DNA of 64,000 bases from Morganella morganii_D (GCA_044772875.1 CP173058.1:1116001-1180000); one strand, 5' to 3'. Positions 51,119-61,005 are shown, counted from the stretch's first letter. The notes: a model not told the origin generated them from the letters alone. Program-made: numbers and translations.

Positions 51119-52585
51119 ATGTTACGTATTAAAAAAGAAGCTTTAACTTTTGATGATGTCCTCTTAGTTCCTGCACACTCCACAGTTCTGCCCAACACTG
51201 CCGATTTATCGACACAACTCACCGCGAAAATCCGTCTGAACGTCCCGATGATCTCAGCGGCGATGGATACGGTAACGGAAGCCCGTCTGGCGATTGCCCT
51301 TGCCCAGGAAGGCGGCATCGGCTTTATCCACAAAAATATGTCCATTGAGCGTCAGGCCGGTGAAGTCCGTCGTGTGAAAAAGCACGAAAGCGGTGTGGTT
51401 TCTGATCCGCAGACCGTTACCCCGTGCACCACACTGCGCGAAGTTCAGGCGCTGACTGAACAAAACGGTTTTGCCGGTTATCCTGTGGTCACTACTGATA
51501 ATGAATTAGTCGGTATCATCACCGGCCGTGATGTACGTTTCGTGACTGACCTGGATCAGCCGGTCACCGCTGTTATGACCCCGAAAGAGCGCCTGGTGAC
51601 TGTCCGCGAAGGCGAAGCCCGCGAAGTGGTTCTGAAAAAAATGCACGAGCGCCGCGTGGAAAAAGCGCTGGTGGTGGATGATTCTTTCCATCTGATCGGC
51701 ATGATCACCGTAAAAGATTTCCAGAAAGCAGAACGTAAACCAAACGCCTGTAAAGATGAGCACGGCCGTCTGCGTGTCGGCGCAGCAGTTGGTGCCGGTG
51801 CCGGTAACGAAGAGCGTGTTGATGCGCTGGTGGCTGCCGGTGTGGATGTTCTGTTAATCGACTCCTCTCACGGCCATTCCGAAGGTGTGTTACAGCGCAT
51901 CCGTGAAACCCATGAAAAATACCCTGATCTTGAAATCATCGGCGGTAACGTCGCGACAGCCGAAGGGGCGAAAGCTCTGGCGGCAGCCGGTGTCAGTGCG
52001 GTGAAAGTCGGTATCGGCCCGGGCTCCATCTGTACTACCCGTATCGTAACCGGCGTCGGTGTACCACAGTTAACCGCTATTTCTGATGCGGTTGAAGCAC
52101 TGGAAGGCACCGGTATTCCGGTTATCGCTGACGGCGGTATCCGTTTCTCCGGTGATATCGCGAAAGCGCTGGCTGCCGGTGCGGCGTGTGTGATGGTCGG
52201 TTCGATGTTCGCCGGTACAGAGGAATCTCCGGGCGAAGTGGAGCTCTATCAGGGTCGTGCTTATAAATCTTACCGTGGTATGGGTTCACTCGGTGCGATG
52301 TCCAAAGGCTCTTCTGACCGTTATTTCCAGACCGACAACGCGGCTGACAAACTGGTACCGGAAGGTATCGAAGGCCGAGTGGCTTACAAAGGTGTGCTGA
52401 AAACCATCGTTCACCAGCAAATGGGCGGCCTGCGCTCTTGCATGGGACTGACCGGTTGTGCAACTATTCAGGAACTGAATACTAAAGCAGAGTTTGTCCG
52501 TATCAGTGGTGCCGGGATTCAGGAAAGTCACGTTCATGATGTGACTATCACCAAAGAAGCGCCAAACTACCGTTCAGGTCTCTGA
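51119..52585 (+). CDS. guaB: IMP dehydrogenase
   Basis: A 488-aa enzyme that oxidises IMP to XMP with NAD, the committed step to GMP. The N-terminus MLRIKKEALTFDDVLLVPAH is the family standard, two CBS domains lie at about 95-200, the catalytic Cys is in GPGSICTTRIVTG, and the flap MGSLGAMSKGSSDRYFQ is intact. Start is ATG 51119; guaA follows after 60 bp and is cotranscribed. Confidence 0.97.
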   Translation: MLRIKKEALTFDDVLLVPAHSTVLPNTADLSTQLTAKIRLNVPMISAAMDTVTEARLAIALAQEGGIGFIHKNMSIERQAGEVRRVKKHESGVVSDPQTVTPCTTLREVQALTEQNGFAGYPVVTTDNELVGIITGRDVRFVTDLDQPVTAVMTPKERLVTVREGEAREVVLKKMHERRVEKALVVDDSFHLIGMITVKDFQKAERKPNACKDEHGRLRVGAAVGAGAGNEERVDALVAAGVDVLLIDSSHGHSEGVLQRIRETHEKYPDLEIIGGNVATAEGAKALAAAGVSAVKVGIGPGSICTTRIVTGVGVPQLTAISDAVEALEGTGIPVIADGGIRFSGDIAKALAAGAACVMVGSMFAGTEESPGEVELYQGRAYKSYRGMGSLGAMSKGSSDRYFQTDNAADKLVPEGIEGRVAYKGVLKTIVHQQMGGLRSCMGLTGCATIQELNTKAEFVRISGAGIQESHVHDVTITKEAPNYRSGL

Positions 52586-52645
52586 TTCAATGCGGCGGTC
52601 TGCGGATCGCCAGCCTATAATTGTTTGCTTTTGGAACATACATTA

Positions 52646-54223
52646 ATGACAACGAATATTCATCAGCACCGCATTCTTATCCTCGACTTTGGATCGCAGT
52701 ATACTCAGCTGATCGCGCGCCGTATCCGTGAAATCGGCGTTTACTGTGAATTGTGGGCATGGGATGTCACTGAAGAACAGATCCGTAATTTCAATCCGAA
52801 CGGTATTATTCTCTCCGGCGGCCCGGAAAGCACCACTGAATATAACAGCCCGCGCGCACCTGAATATGTCTTCCGCGCCGGTGTGCCGGTTCTCGGTATC
52901 TGCTACGGCATGCAGACCATGTCTATGCAGCTCGGCGGCGCGGTGGAAACCTCTGACGAGCGCGAGTTCGGTTATGCGCAGGTCGAAATCCGTGAAACCT
53001 GCGAACTGTTCCGTGATATCCACGATATGCTGGATGATAACGGCAAGCCGCTGCTGGATGTCTGGATGAGCCACGGCGACAAAGTCACCGCTATCCCGTC
53101 TGATTTCGTGACCATTGCCAGCACCGAAACCTGTCCGTTTGCGATTATGGCAAACGACGAAAAACGTTTTTACGGCGTGCAGTTCCACCCGGAAGTGACC
53201 CATACTCACCAGGGCCAGGAAATCCTCAAACGTTTCGTGCTGGATATCTGCCAGTGTGAAGCCCTGTGGACACCGGAAGCCATTATCGAAGACACCGTTA
53301 TCCGTCTGCGCGAGCAGATCGGTGACGACCATGTGATCCTGGCGCTCTCCGGCGGGGTGGATTCCTCGGTTACCGCTATGCTGTTAAACCGCGCTATCGG
53401 TAAGCGCCTGACCTGTGTATTCGTGGATAACGGCTTACTGCGTCTGAACGAAGCAGAGCAGGTTATGGAGATGTTTGCAGGCAAATTTGACCTTAATATC
53501 ATCCATGCCAAAGCGGAAGATCGTTTCCTGAATGCACTGAAAGGCATTGCAGATCCGGAGGCCAAACGTAAAGCAATCGGCCATACGTTCATTGAAATTT
53601 TTGATGAAGAAGCGTCAAAACAGAAACAGGTCAAATGGCTGGCACAGGGCACTATCTATCCGGATGTGATTGAATCTGCCGCATCCGAAACCGGTAAAGC
53701 CCACGTGATCAAATCCCACCATAACGTCGGCGGTCTGCCGGAAGATATGGAGCTGGGACTGGTTGAGCCGCTGCGTGAACTGTTTAAAGATGAAGTCCGC
53801 CGTATCGGTCTGCAACTGGGTCTGCCATACGATATGTTGTACCGCCATCCGTTCCCGGGCCCGGGTTTGGGTGTCCGCGTGCTGGGCGAAGTGAAAAAAG
53901 AGTATTGCGATATCCTGCGCCGTGCCGATGCTATCTTTATCGAAGAACTGCACAAGGCGGATTTGTACCACAAAGTCAGCCAGGCATTCACTGTCTTCCT
54001 GCCGGTACGTTCTGTCGGTGTAATGGGCGATGGTCGTAAATACGACTGGGTTGTCTCTCTTCGTGCAGTCGAAACCATCGACTTTATGACTGCACACTGG
54101 GCACATCTGCCATACGATTTGTTGGGCCGGGTTTCTAACCGTATTATCAATGAAGTCGACGGTATTTCCCGCGTCGTTTATGACGTCAGCGGCAAACCAC
54201 CGGCGACCATTGAGTGGGAATGA
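52646..54223 (+). CDS. guaA: GMP synthase (glutamine-hydrolysing)
   Basis: A 525-aa enzyme. N-terminal class I glutamine amidotransferase with Cys in VLGICYGMQTM and the His/Glu in VQFHPEVTHT; central ATP pyrophosphatase loop ALSGGVDSSVTAML; C-terminal dimer domain ending KPPATIEWE. It converts XMP to GMP. Start at 52646 (MTTNIHQHRILILDFGSQYT); forms the guaBA operon with a terminator after the stop. Confidence 0.97.
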   Translation: MTTNIHQHRILILDFGSQYTQLIARRIREIGVYCELWAWDVTEEQIRNFNPNGIILSGGPESTTEYNSPRAPEYVFRAGVPVLGICYGMQTMSMQLGGAVETSDEREFGYAQVEIRETCELFRDIHDMLDDNGKPLLDVWMSHGDKVTAIPSDFVTIASTETCPFAIMANDEKRFYGVQFHPEVTHTHQGQEILKRFVLDICQCEALWTPEAIIEDTVIRLREQIGDDHVILALSGGVDSSVTAMLLNRAIGKRLTCVFVDNGLLRLNEAEQVMEMFAGKFDLNIIHAKAEDRFLNALKGIADPEAKRKAIGHTFIEIFDEEASKQKQVKWLAQGTIYPDVIESAASETGKAHVIKSHHNVGGLPEDMELGLVEPLRELFKDEVRRIGLQLGLPYDMLYRHPFPGPGLGVRVLGEVKKEYCDILRRADAIFIEELHKADLYHKVSQAFTVFLPVRSVGVMGDGRKYDWVVSLRAVETIDFMTAHWAHLPYDLLGRVSNRIINEVDGISRVVYDVSGKPPATIEWE

Positions 54224-54265
54224 TATACCAATAGTTTTTAACTACCGGTAATTATCAGAAAACCG

Positions 54266-54297
54266 AAAGCCATCAGTAAGTTACTGGTGGCTTTTTT
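54266..54297 (+). terminator. guaBA terminator
   Basis: Long stem AAGCCATCAGTAA / TTACTGGTGGCTT with a G loop and one mismatch, then six T. It lies about 45 bp past the guaA stop. Confidence 0.85.
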
Positions 54298-54399
54298 GTT
54301 ACCCGGATTAATTGTGGTCAAAAATAAACGCTGGAAGTAATAAATTAAAAAGGCTATAAATAAAGATGATATGAGTAATGACATATAAAAGGAGTTTGT

Positions 54400-54957
54400 A
54401 TGGGTATTATTACGCAGGAAAATAAGAAGAAAGAAATAAAAGAACCGATGCTGAGACAGATAACACTCGGTGAAATGGCAATGGCTAAAACTATATTTGG
54501 TAATTCAATGTCATATAATGTTTGGGTTCATTGCGATAGTTATCTTCCGTTCGGCATGCAGTCAGATAATGTAGCAATGGCACCTAATGGGGATATTTAC
54601 TTTAGAGCAGCGTTGTATAAGCATGATTTTTCGGAAGAATCAATTATTAACAAACATATCTTTATTCATGAACTTACGCATGTCTGGCAGCATCAAAATG
54701 GGATGTGGGTCAGAACAAGAGGACTGTTTAGTAACTTTGTTGACTACAACTATTCACTTGATAGAAAGAAAAAATTAAGCGATTACGGCATGGAGCAACA
54801 AGCCAGTATAGTCGCTGATTATTTTATTCTGAAAACGTATGGTGTCGACAGGTTTATTTATGGTATTCAGGATGGCTATATTCGTATAAGTAATAAAATA
54901 GACACTGATACCATACAGGATATCTATAGGTCAGTACTACCAAGTTCTATTTTATAG
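54400..54957 (+). CDS. Small HExxH zinc metalloprotease, putative secreted effector
   Basis: A 185-aa protein with no signal peptide. It has the zinc-protease motif FIHELTHVWQHQNG (His90, His94) and a downstream YGMEQQASIVADYF with Glu132 as likely third ligand. Proteins of this type are often annotated as Rhs- or Vgr-related and linked to type VI secretion, but their target is unknown. It is AT-rich, unlike guaA before it, and is followed 9 bp later by a lipoprotein gene, suggesting a toxin-immunity pair. No secretion genes lie in the window. Confidence 0.7.
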   Translation: MGIITQENKKKEIKEPMLRQITLGEMAMAKTIFGNSMSYNVWVHCDSYLPFGMQSDNVAMAPNGDIYFRAALYKHDFSEESIINKHIFIHELTHVWQHQNGMWVRTRGLFSNFVDYNYSLDRKKKLSDYGMEQQASIVADYFILKTYGVDRFIYGIQDGYIRISNKIDTDTIQDIYRSVLPSSIL

Positions 54958-54966
54958 GAGCCGGTT

Positions 54967-55395
54967 ATGCGTAAGTTTATAATTATCCCTTTGGTTTTTA
55001 TGCTTGGTGCGTGCTGGTATACTAATGACCCAAGGCCAATAATAGTCAATGGGGATGTTAGTATTGATACAAACAAAATTTGTGTGAAATCACCGACATC
55101 TTTTGATGATGAATATATTAAATTTATAGAAATTTTTAGTTTTAAAGAACAAAAAGAAATTGCAAGAGTTGATTACACATCAAACTTAATAAAATTAGAA
55201 AGCAATAAATGTCTGCCGATCCCTGACTTTCAGTATCAGGCGGGAAATAGATACAGTTATACGGCTGTTACTGTTTTAAAAGAAAAACAAAAAAGAGGTA
55301 TTAAACCGGATCGCAGAGCTATTGATGTTTCATTTCTTATCGAAGATGTCAATGGGAAAATAGAAGCAGTAAGTAGTACAAAAAGAAAGCAATGA
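54967..55395 (+). CDS. Lipoprotein, putative immunity protein (copy 1)
   Basis: A 142-aa lipoprotein: signal peptide MRKFIIIPLVFMLGACW with lipobox LGAC, then a compact beta-rich domain with NDPRPIIVNGDVSIDTNKIC, FKEQKEIARVDYT and a SYTAVTVLKEKQ strand. It resembles proteins annotated as putative T6SS periplasmic immunity lipoproteins. It starts 9 bp after the protease gene, so it is probably the cognate inhibitor. It shares about half its residues with the next gene. Confidence 0.68.
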   Translation: MRKFIIIPLVFMLGACWYTNDPRPIIVNGDVSIDTNKICVKSPTSFDDEYIKFIEIFSFKEQKEIARVDYTSNLIKLESNKCLPIPDFQYQAGNRYSYTAVTVLKEKQKRGIKPDRRAIDVSFLIEDVNGKIEAVSSTKRKQ

Positions 55396-55509
55396 TATGG
55401 CAGGCACCGACTTAACCGGTGTCTGATCTTTTTATATTTATGATAGCGCTTAATTTCTACTGTGTTATGTATCGCTCAACTCTGCCGAAAACTATTTTGT
55501 AGGATTAAT

Positions 55510-55938
55510 ATGCACAAATTTATAATTATTCCTTTGGTATTTCTGTTGAGCGGGTGCTGGCATGCGAATGATCCAAAGCCATTAATAGTCAACGGTGATA
55601 TCAGTATGAGTGCGGGTAAGTTATGTGTTAAAACCCCAGATGCATCTGATGATGAATACATTACATACATCAATGTGTTTGATTTTAAAGAACAAAAAAC
55701 TATCGCAGATATGGATTTTAGTGCGAATCCTGTTAAGTTAGATGAAAAAAATTGTTTGCCATCACCTGATATTCAGTATCAGGTAAATGGAAAATATGCG
55801 TATACGGCCTCAACAGTTTTACAGAAAAAGCAGGCAAAAAAAATTAATCCTCACAGGCGATCGATTGGGGTTACATTTTTTATCAAAGATATCGATGGAA
55901 AAATGGAAGCTGTAAGCAGCGTAAAAAGAAGACAGTAA
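55510..55938 (+). CDS. Lipoprotein, putative immunity protein (copy 2)
   Basis: A 142-aa paralogue of the previous gene, colinear throughout: signal peptide MHKFIIIPLVFLLSGCW, NDPKPLIVNGDISMSAGKLC, FKEQKTIADMDFS and a final AVSSVKRRQ that equals AVSSTKRKQ. It has its own AGGA ribosome site at 55501 and a 114-bp gap before it. Duplication followed by divergence points to protection against a variant of the same toxin family. Confidence 0.68.
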   Translation: MHKFIIIPLVFLLSGCWHANDPKPLIVNGDISMSAGKLCVKTPDASDDEYITYINVFDFKEQKTIADMDFSANPVKLDEKNCLPSPDIQYQVNGKYAYTASTVLQKKQAKKINPHRRSIGVTFFIKDIDGKMEAVSSVKRRQ

Positions 55939-56300
55939 TAATATTGGAAGCACTGGTAAGCCGGTGCCGCTTACTTTTATTTTCTGGTAGCTATTTTTAA
56001 AATCCGGATAGTATTCCATTCCGGGAATAATGAAACAAAGAGAAATTAATATGCTTTGTTTGGTTAAAATAATATGGATATATTGTTACAGTTTCACGGC
56101 GGTTCTGCCATTTATTCCGTAAATATCAATATAAAAGATAAATGAATCAAGAAGTAATGAATATTGTTCATTTTTTTTGAATTCTAAAGTCAAATTTGAC
56201 ATCTGGTCATTTCCGGGTGCTGACCTATTATATTTCCTGTCAGTGAGTGAAAAGAGTATTTTAAATATTATCAATTTAACTAATTGAACAGGAACATATT
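55939..56300. other. AT-rich interval without a supported gene
   Basis: About 360 bp. A minus-strand frame at 56086-56274 (MSNLTLEFKKNEQYSLLLDS in its middle) has no ribosome site and no recognised similarity. The sequence is AT-rich like the lipoprotein island and may contain the right junction of that island and the promoter of the next gene. Confidence 0.4.
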
Positions 56301-56945
56301 ATGTCTAAATTAGAACTGTTAAGCCCGCAAAACTCTGCCGTTATTTTTATTGATCATCAGCCGCAAATGGCCTTTGGTGTGGCTAATATTGACCGCCAGC
56401 AGCTGAAAAATAATACCGTTGGTCTGGCAAAAGCAGCAAAAATTTTCAATGTGCCGACAATTTATACCTCCGTCGAAACGGAAAGTTTCAGCGGGTATAT
56501 CTGGCCTGAATTACTGGCTGTCCATCCTGAATCAAAACCTATCGAACGTACTTCTATGAATTCCTGGGAAGACCAGAAATTTGTTGAGGCTGTTAAAGCC
56601 ACCGGCCGCAAAAAGTTAGTGATGGCGGCATTATGGACAGAAGTCTGCTTAAATTTCCCGACCTTAATGGCTATCGAAGCCGGCTATGAAGTCTATATTG
56701 TGACGGATGCATCCGGCGGTACTTCCGTTGATGCACATGAACGCTCAATTGACCGGATGGTTCAGGCCGGTGCTATCCCTGTAACCTGGCAGCAGGTATT
56801 ACTGGAGTATCAGCGTGACTGGGCCCGTAAAGAAACCTATGACGCGGTGATGGGGCTGGTTCAGGAGCACAGCGGTGCTTACGGTATGGGTGTCGATTAT
56901 GCCTACACCATGGTTCATAAAGCACCTCAGCGCGTTATCAAATAA
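56301..56945 (+). CDS. YcaC-like cysteine hydrolase
   Basis: A 214-aa isochorismatase-fold protein with Asp18 (VIFIDHQPQMAF) and nucleophile Cys116 (ALWTEVCLNFPTLMAIEAGY). This matches the YcaC group of small-molecule hydrolases, substrate unknown. It heads a three-gene set with an amidohydrolase and an MFS exporter on the same strand; the trio recurs in proteobacteria, suggesting a shared detoxification or degradation role. Confidence 0.87.
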   Translation: MSKLELLSPQNSAVIFIDHQPQMAFGVANIDRQQLKNNTVGLAKAAKIFNVPTIYTSVETESFSGYIWPELLAVHPESKPIERTSMNSWEDQKFVEAVKATGRKKLVMAALWTEVCLNFPTLMAIEAGYEVYIVTDASGGTSVDAHERSIDRMVQAGAIPVTWQQVLLEYQRDWARKETYDAVMGLVQEHSGAYGMGVDYAYTMVHKAPQRVIK

Positions 56946-57052
56946 CAGCGTTACAACCGGTGAGATCACTTGCCGGTTATTCTATCTTATACCGCTTGCC
57001 ACAAAATTATTTGATAAGCAGTGGGTTCCTCTTAAACAGGAAACACATCATC

Positions 57053-58921
57053 ATGAATAAACTCTTCGCATCAAAAATATTTATCAACGGTGATATTCAT
57101 ACTCTCGATCGTGAAAATCCCGTTGCTCAGGCCGTCGCTGTCCGTGACGGAAAGTTTATTGCTGTCGGGACTAATGATGAGGTCATGCAGTTTCAGAATA
57201 AAGAAACGGACATTATTGATCTTAAAAGTCAGGTCATTATTCCCGGTCTGAATGACTCCCATCTTCATCTTATCCGCGGCGGACTGAACTATAATCTCGA
57301 ATTACGCTGGGAAGGTGTGCCATCATTATCTGATGCCCTGGCGATGTTAAAAGCGCAGGCCGATGTGACACCGGCACCGCAGTGGGTCCGCGTTGTGGGC
57401 GGCTGGAGTGAATTCCAGTTTGCCGAGAGACGGATGCCGACATTAGACGAGATCAATGCGGTTTCACCGGATACGCCGGTCTTTGTGCTGCATCTCTATG
57501 ATAGTGCCTTGTTGAACAAAGCGGCACTGCGCGTGATTGGTTATACCAGAGAGACACCAAACCCGCCGGGCGGGGAGATTCAGCGGGATGAGCACGGTAA
57601 CCCGACCGGTATGCTGATTGCAAAACCCAATGCCATGCTGTTGTATTCCGCACTGGCGAAAGGTCCGAAACTGCCCCCGGATTATCAGGTTAACTCAACC
57701 CGCCAGTTTATGCGCGAGCTTAACCGTCTCGGGGTAACCAGTGCGATTGACGCCGGAGGTGGCTTCCAGAACTATCCGGAAGATTATGAGGTGATTGCGG
57801 AGCTGGCAAAACAGAATCAGCTGACTATCCGTATCGCCTATAACTTATTTACCCAGCGCCCGGAACAGGAGCTGGAGGATTTCCGGGAGTGGACATCCAT
57901 GGTGTCGCCGGGGGAGGGAACCGATTTTTTCCGTCACAATGGTGCGGGGGAAATGCTGGTATTTTCTGCGGCTGATTTTGAGGATTTCCTGCAACCGAGA
58001 CCGGATTTGCCGGACAATATGGATGCGGAACTGGAAGCTGTGATCCGTCATCTGGCTGAGCACCGCTGGCCGTTCCGCCTTCATGCCACCTATGATGAAT
58101 CCATCAGTCGTATGCTGGATGTATTTGAAAAAGTAAATAAAGAGATCCCGTTTGACGGATTGCACTGGTTTTTTGATCACGCGGAAACCATCAGCGAAAG
58201 AAATATTGAGCGGGTAAAAGCGCTGGGCGGCGGACTGGCGATCCAGCACCGCATGGCATTCCAGGGTGAATACTTTGCGGACAGATATGGTCATGAGGCG
58301 GTGAAACATACGCCGCCGGTGGCGAAAATGCTGAACGCTGAGGTGCCGGTCGGTCTGGGAACGGACGCAACGCGGGTGGCCAGTTATAACCCGTGGACCG
58401 CACTTTACTGGCTGGTGTCGGGGCGGACAGTCGGCGGCATGAAAATGTACGATGACAATAACCGGTTAGACAGACATACCGCATTAGAGTTATGGACTAT
58501 CGGCAGTTCCTGGTTTTCTGATGAGCAGGGCAAAAAAGGGCAGATCAAATCAGGGCAGTTTGCGGATTTTATTGCATTATCTGACGATTATTTTCGTGTT
58601 CCGGAACAGGAAATTAAAGCCATTGAATCACTGCTGACGGTGGTGAATGGTGAGGTTGTTTATGGTAACGGTATTTTCGGGCCGCTGGCACCGCCGCCGA
58701 TTCCGGTTTTACCTGACTGGTCACCGGTCATTAAAGTACCCGGACACTATTCCTATTTACAGCAGGAAAATAAAGCCGCCATTCTCAGGCAGTTACATCA
58801 GTGCTGCGGTTCCTGCCATGTTCACGGTCACCAGCACGATATTGCCCGGAAATCGTCTGTGCCGGTCGCGGATGATAATGCCTTCTGGGGTGCACTGGGC
58901 TGTTCCTGTTTTGCATTTTAA
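57053..58921 (+). CDS. Amidohydrolase (YtcJ-like) with Cys/His-rich tail
   Basis: A 622-aa protein. The metal-dependent amidohydrolase barrel starts with IINGDIHTLD-like FINGDIHTLDREN and has PGLNDSHLHLIRGGLN, a lower His in LHATYDESIS, HWFFDHAE and the Asp in GLGTDATRVASYNPW. ATG at 57053 follows AGGAAA. Beyond the usual end (about residue 575) there is a tail with QCCGSCHVHGHQH and a last CSC, resembling a metal-binding or redox motif. The substrate is unknown. Confidence 0.85.
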   Translation: MNKLFASKIFINGDIHTLDRENPVAQAVAVRDGKFIAVGTNDEVMQFQNKETDIIDLKSQVIIPGLNDSHLHLIRGGLNYNLELRWEGVPSLSDALAMLKAQADVTPAPQWVRVVGGWSEFQFAERRMPTLDEINAVSPDTPVFVLHLYDSALLNKAALRVIGYTRETPNPPGGEIQRDEHGNPTGMLIAKPNAMLLYSALAKGPKLPPDYQVNSTRQFMRELNRLGVTSAIDAGGGFQNYPEDYEVIAELAKQNQLTIRIAYNLFTQRPEQELEDFREWTSMVSPGEGTDFFRHNGAGEMLVFSAADFEDFLQPRPDLPDNMDAELEAVIRHLAEHRWPFRLHATYDESISRMLDVFEKVNKEIPFDGLHWFFDHAETISERNIERVKALGGGLAIQHRMAFQGEYFADRYGHEAVKHTPPVAKMLNAEVPVGLGTDATRVASYNPWTALYWLVSGRTVGGMKMYDDNNRLDRHTALELWTIGSSWFSDEQGKKGQIKSGQFADFIALSDDYFRVPEQEIKAIESLLTVVNGEVVYGNGIFGPLAPPPIPVLPDWSPVIKVPGHYSYLQQENKAAILRQLHQCCGSCHVHGHQHDIARKSSVPVADDNAFWGALGCSCFAF

Positions 58922-58993
58922 TTATTGCCGTGCATGTTAATACTGTGGCTGGTGGTGAAACACCAGCCATATTAAACCGGAGATCATATTCAC

Positions 58994-60589
58994 ATGACTA
59001 ATCCGCAATCATCAGCCTGGTCGCCGCTGCGTAACCGTATTTTCTTTGTGTTATGGATGGCGACATTATTTTCTAACATCGGAACATGGATGAATGATGT
59101 CGGTGCCGGATGGCTGATGACAAATCTGAGTCCTGACCCTGTCATGATTGCCGCCATTCAGGCCATGACGACACTGCCGGTCTTTTTATTAGCCTTACCG
59201 GCCGGGGCTATTGCCGATATTTTTGATAAACGTAAGCTGCTTATTTTCGTCAATATTATAATGTTTTTTGCCGCAGCATTACTGGCCGTTCTGGTTTATT
59301 TCAATGTGGTCAGTATCGGCTGGTTGCTGTTAATGACTTTTATTCTCGGATCCGGTGCAGCCTTTTTAGGTCCGGCCTGGCAGGCTATTGTTCCGGGTAT
59401 TGTGGCTCCGCATGAATTAAAGGCGGGGATCGCATTAAACAGTATGGGGATTAATATCAGCCGTGCCATTGGCCCGGCACTTGCTGGTGTGCTGATTTCA
59501 CAGGCAGGGCTTTATCTTCCTTTTATGCTTAATGCGCTGAGCTTTATTGCCATTATTGTGGCGGTGTGGTGGTGGAAAGGGGAAAAACACAAAGAAAATA
59601 CCTTACCGGCGGAATCTGTTGTTGCCGCCATGATTTCCGGGCTGCGCTATGCCCGTTACAGTCCGGCATTAATTAAAACTATCATCAGAGCGGCTGCGTT
59701 CTTTGTTTTTGCCAGTGCTTACTGGGCGATGCTGCCGCTGGTTGCCAGAGTGTCGCTTCAGGGAGATGCAACATTATACGGGATTTTAACCGCCGGTATC
59801 GGTATCGGGGCGGTCGCAGGCGCGTTTAGTTTATCTGCGTTGCGGGCACGGTTCAGTACCGGAGTATTAGTGACTTCCGGTACCGCCGGTACCGTGATTG
59901 TGCTGGTGATATTTGCCGTGACCACATCAAAATATCTGGCGGTCGCCGGCAGTATTATTGCCGGGTTCAGCTGGCTTATCACACTCTCCACCCTGATGGT
60001 ATCGGCACAGACGGCATTGCCGGACTGGGTCAGAGCAAGAGGGCTGGCGCTTTATCTGACCGTATTTTCAGGGTCAATGGCGCTGGGGTCGTTAATCTGG
60101 GGACAGATTGCATCACACACATCAATAACGACAGCACTGCTGACCGCGGCAGCCGGTATTATTGTTGTCTGGCTGTGTGTGCTGAAAGTGAAAATTGATC
60201 ACGACAATATTAATTTATCGCCTTCTGAACATCTGATAATGCCGGAGGAATTAACGTTTTATTCAGAAGATGACAAAAAACCGGTCATGGTGTGTATTCA
60301 GTATAAAGTGGATGCGGAATATCAGGCGCAATTTTTTGTGCTGATGGAACAATTAAAACGGATCCGGCTGCGGGATGGAGGATATTTCAGAGGGCTGTTT
60401 TCTGTTCCCGGTACTCAGGATGAGTTTATGGAGACATTTATGGTGTCATCCCCGGCAGAACATCACCGTCAGCATAAGAGGGCAACGGTGGATGACCGCC
60501 AGATTGACAGTCAGTTAAATGCAATTATCCGAAGCAAGACTGTTGTACACTATCTCTCATATTCTGCGGGTATGGAAAAGCAGAAATAA
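58994..60589 (+). CDS. MFS transporter with C-terminal DUF-like domain
   Basis: A 531-aa protein. The first 400 residues are a major facilitator exporter of the MFS_3 (enterobactin-exporter-like) group with about 11-12 membrane segments and motif A-like GAIADIFDKRKLL. The last 125 residues form a soluble domain (VMVCIQYKVDAEYQAQFFVL and following) that looks like a dimeric monooxygenase-type ferredoxin-like fold. It ends the three-gene set; exported substrate unknown. Confidence 0.85.
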   Translation: MTNPQSSAWSPLRNRIFFVLWMATLFSNIGTWMNDVGAGWLMTNLSPDPVMIAAIQAMTTLPVFLLALPAGAIADIFDKRKLLIFVNIIMFFAAALLAVLVYFNVVSIGWLLLMTFILGSGAAFLGPAWQAIVPGIVAPHELKAGIALNSMGINISRAIGPALAGVLISQAGLYLPFMLNALSFIAIIVAVWWWKGEKHKENTLPAESVVAAMISGLRYARYSPALIKTIIRAAAFFVFASAYWAMLPLVARVSLQGDATLYGILTAGIGIGAVAGAFSLSALRARFSTGVLVTSGTAGTVIVLVIFAVTTSKYLAVAGSIIAGFSWLITLSTLMVSAQTALPDWVRARGLALYLTVFSGSMALGSLIWGQIASHTSITTALLTAAAGIIVVWLCVLKVKIDHDNINLSPSEHLIMPEELTFYSEDDKKPVMVCIQYKVDAEYQAQFFVLMEQLKRIRLRDGGYFRGLFSVPGTQDEFMETFMVSSPAEHHRQHKRATVDDRQIDSQLNAIIRSKTVVHYLSYSAGMEKQK

Positions 60590-60664
60590 AACGGGTAATA
60601 CAGATAACAGAAATCCGGCAATAAACAATTATTGCCGGATAATTTTAAACAACCAAAATATTTG

Positions 60665-60772
60665 TTACCAATGGTATGAATAGCTGAGGCCAACCTGTAA
60701 ACCATCATTGCGGTAATCAGTGGTGTGATAACCAATATCACCGCGAAGGGGCGAATTCTCAGTGATAAAGAA
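60665..60772 (-). pseudogene. C-terminal scrap of an outer-membrane beta-barrel protein
   Basis: Thirty-five codons on the minus strand read PLRGDIGYHTTDYRNDGLQV then GLSYSYHW and stop. The alternating pattern and terminal aromatic residue (Trp) are those of the last barrel strands recognised by BamA. The reading frame is closed upstream by a stop at 60773-60775, so the rest of the gene is gone. The family cannot be told. Confidence 0.6.
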
Positions 60773-61005
60773 TTATCAACTGATTAGCAGCACTATACGG
60801 TTGCTTCGGACCCGGGACTTACAAAATGTACCAAAATAAAATGAACAAAATTGCGTTGTTTATGTGGCAGGTGACACTGATAGTCATCAAAAAAAGAGCT
60901 TGATACCAGTATATTTATTGACTAAATGACCAAGTAACATCATCATGATGTGACATATTTCGCATAACAAAAATAAAATGAACAACGCTATGGATTTTGA
61001 AAGAG

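Noticed and set aside
53206..54150. Several long minus-strand frames opposite guaA
   Set aside because: All are shadows of guaA, whose domains are complete on the plus strand.
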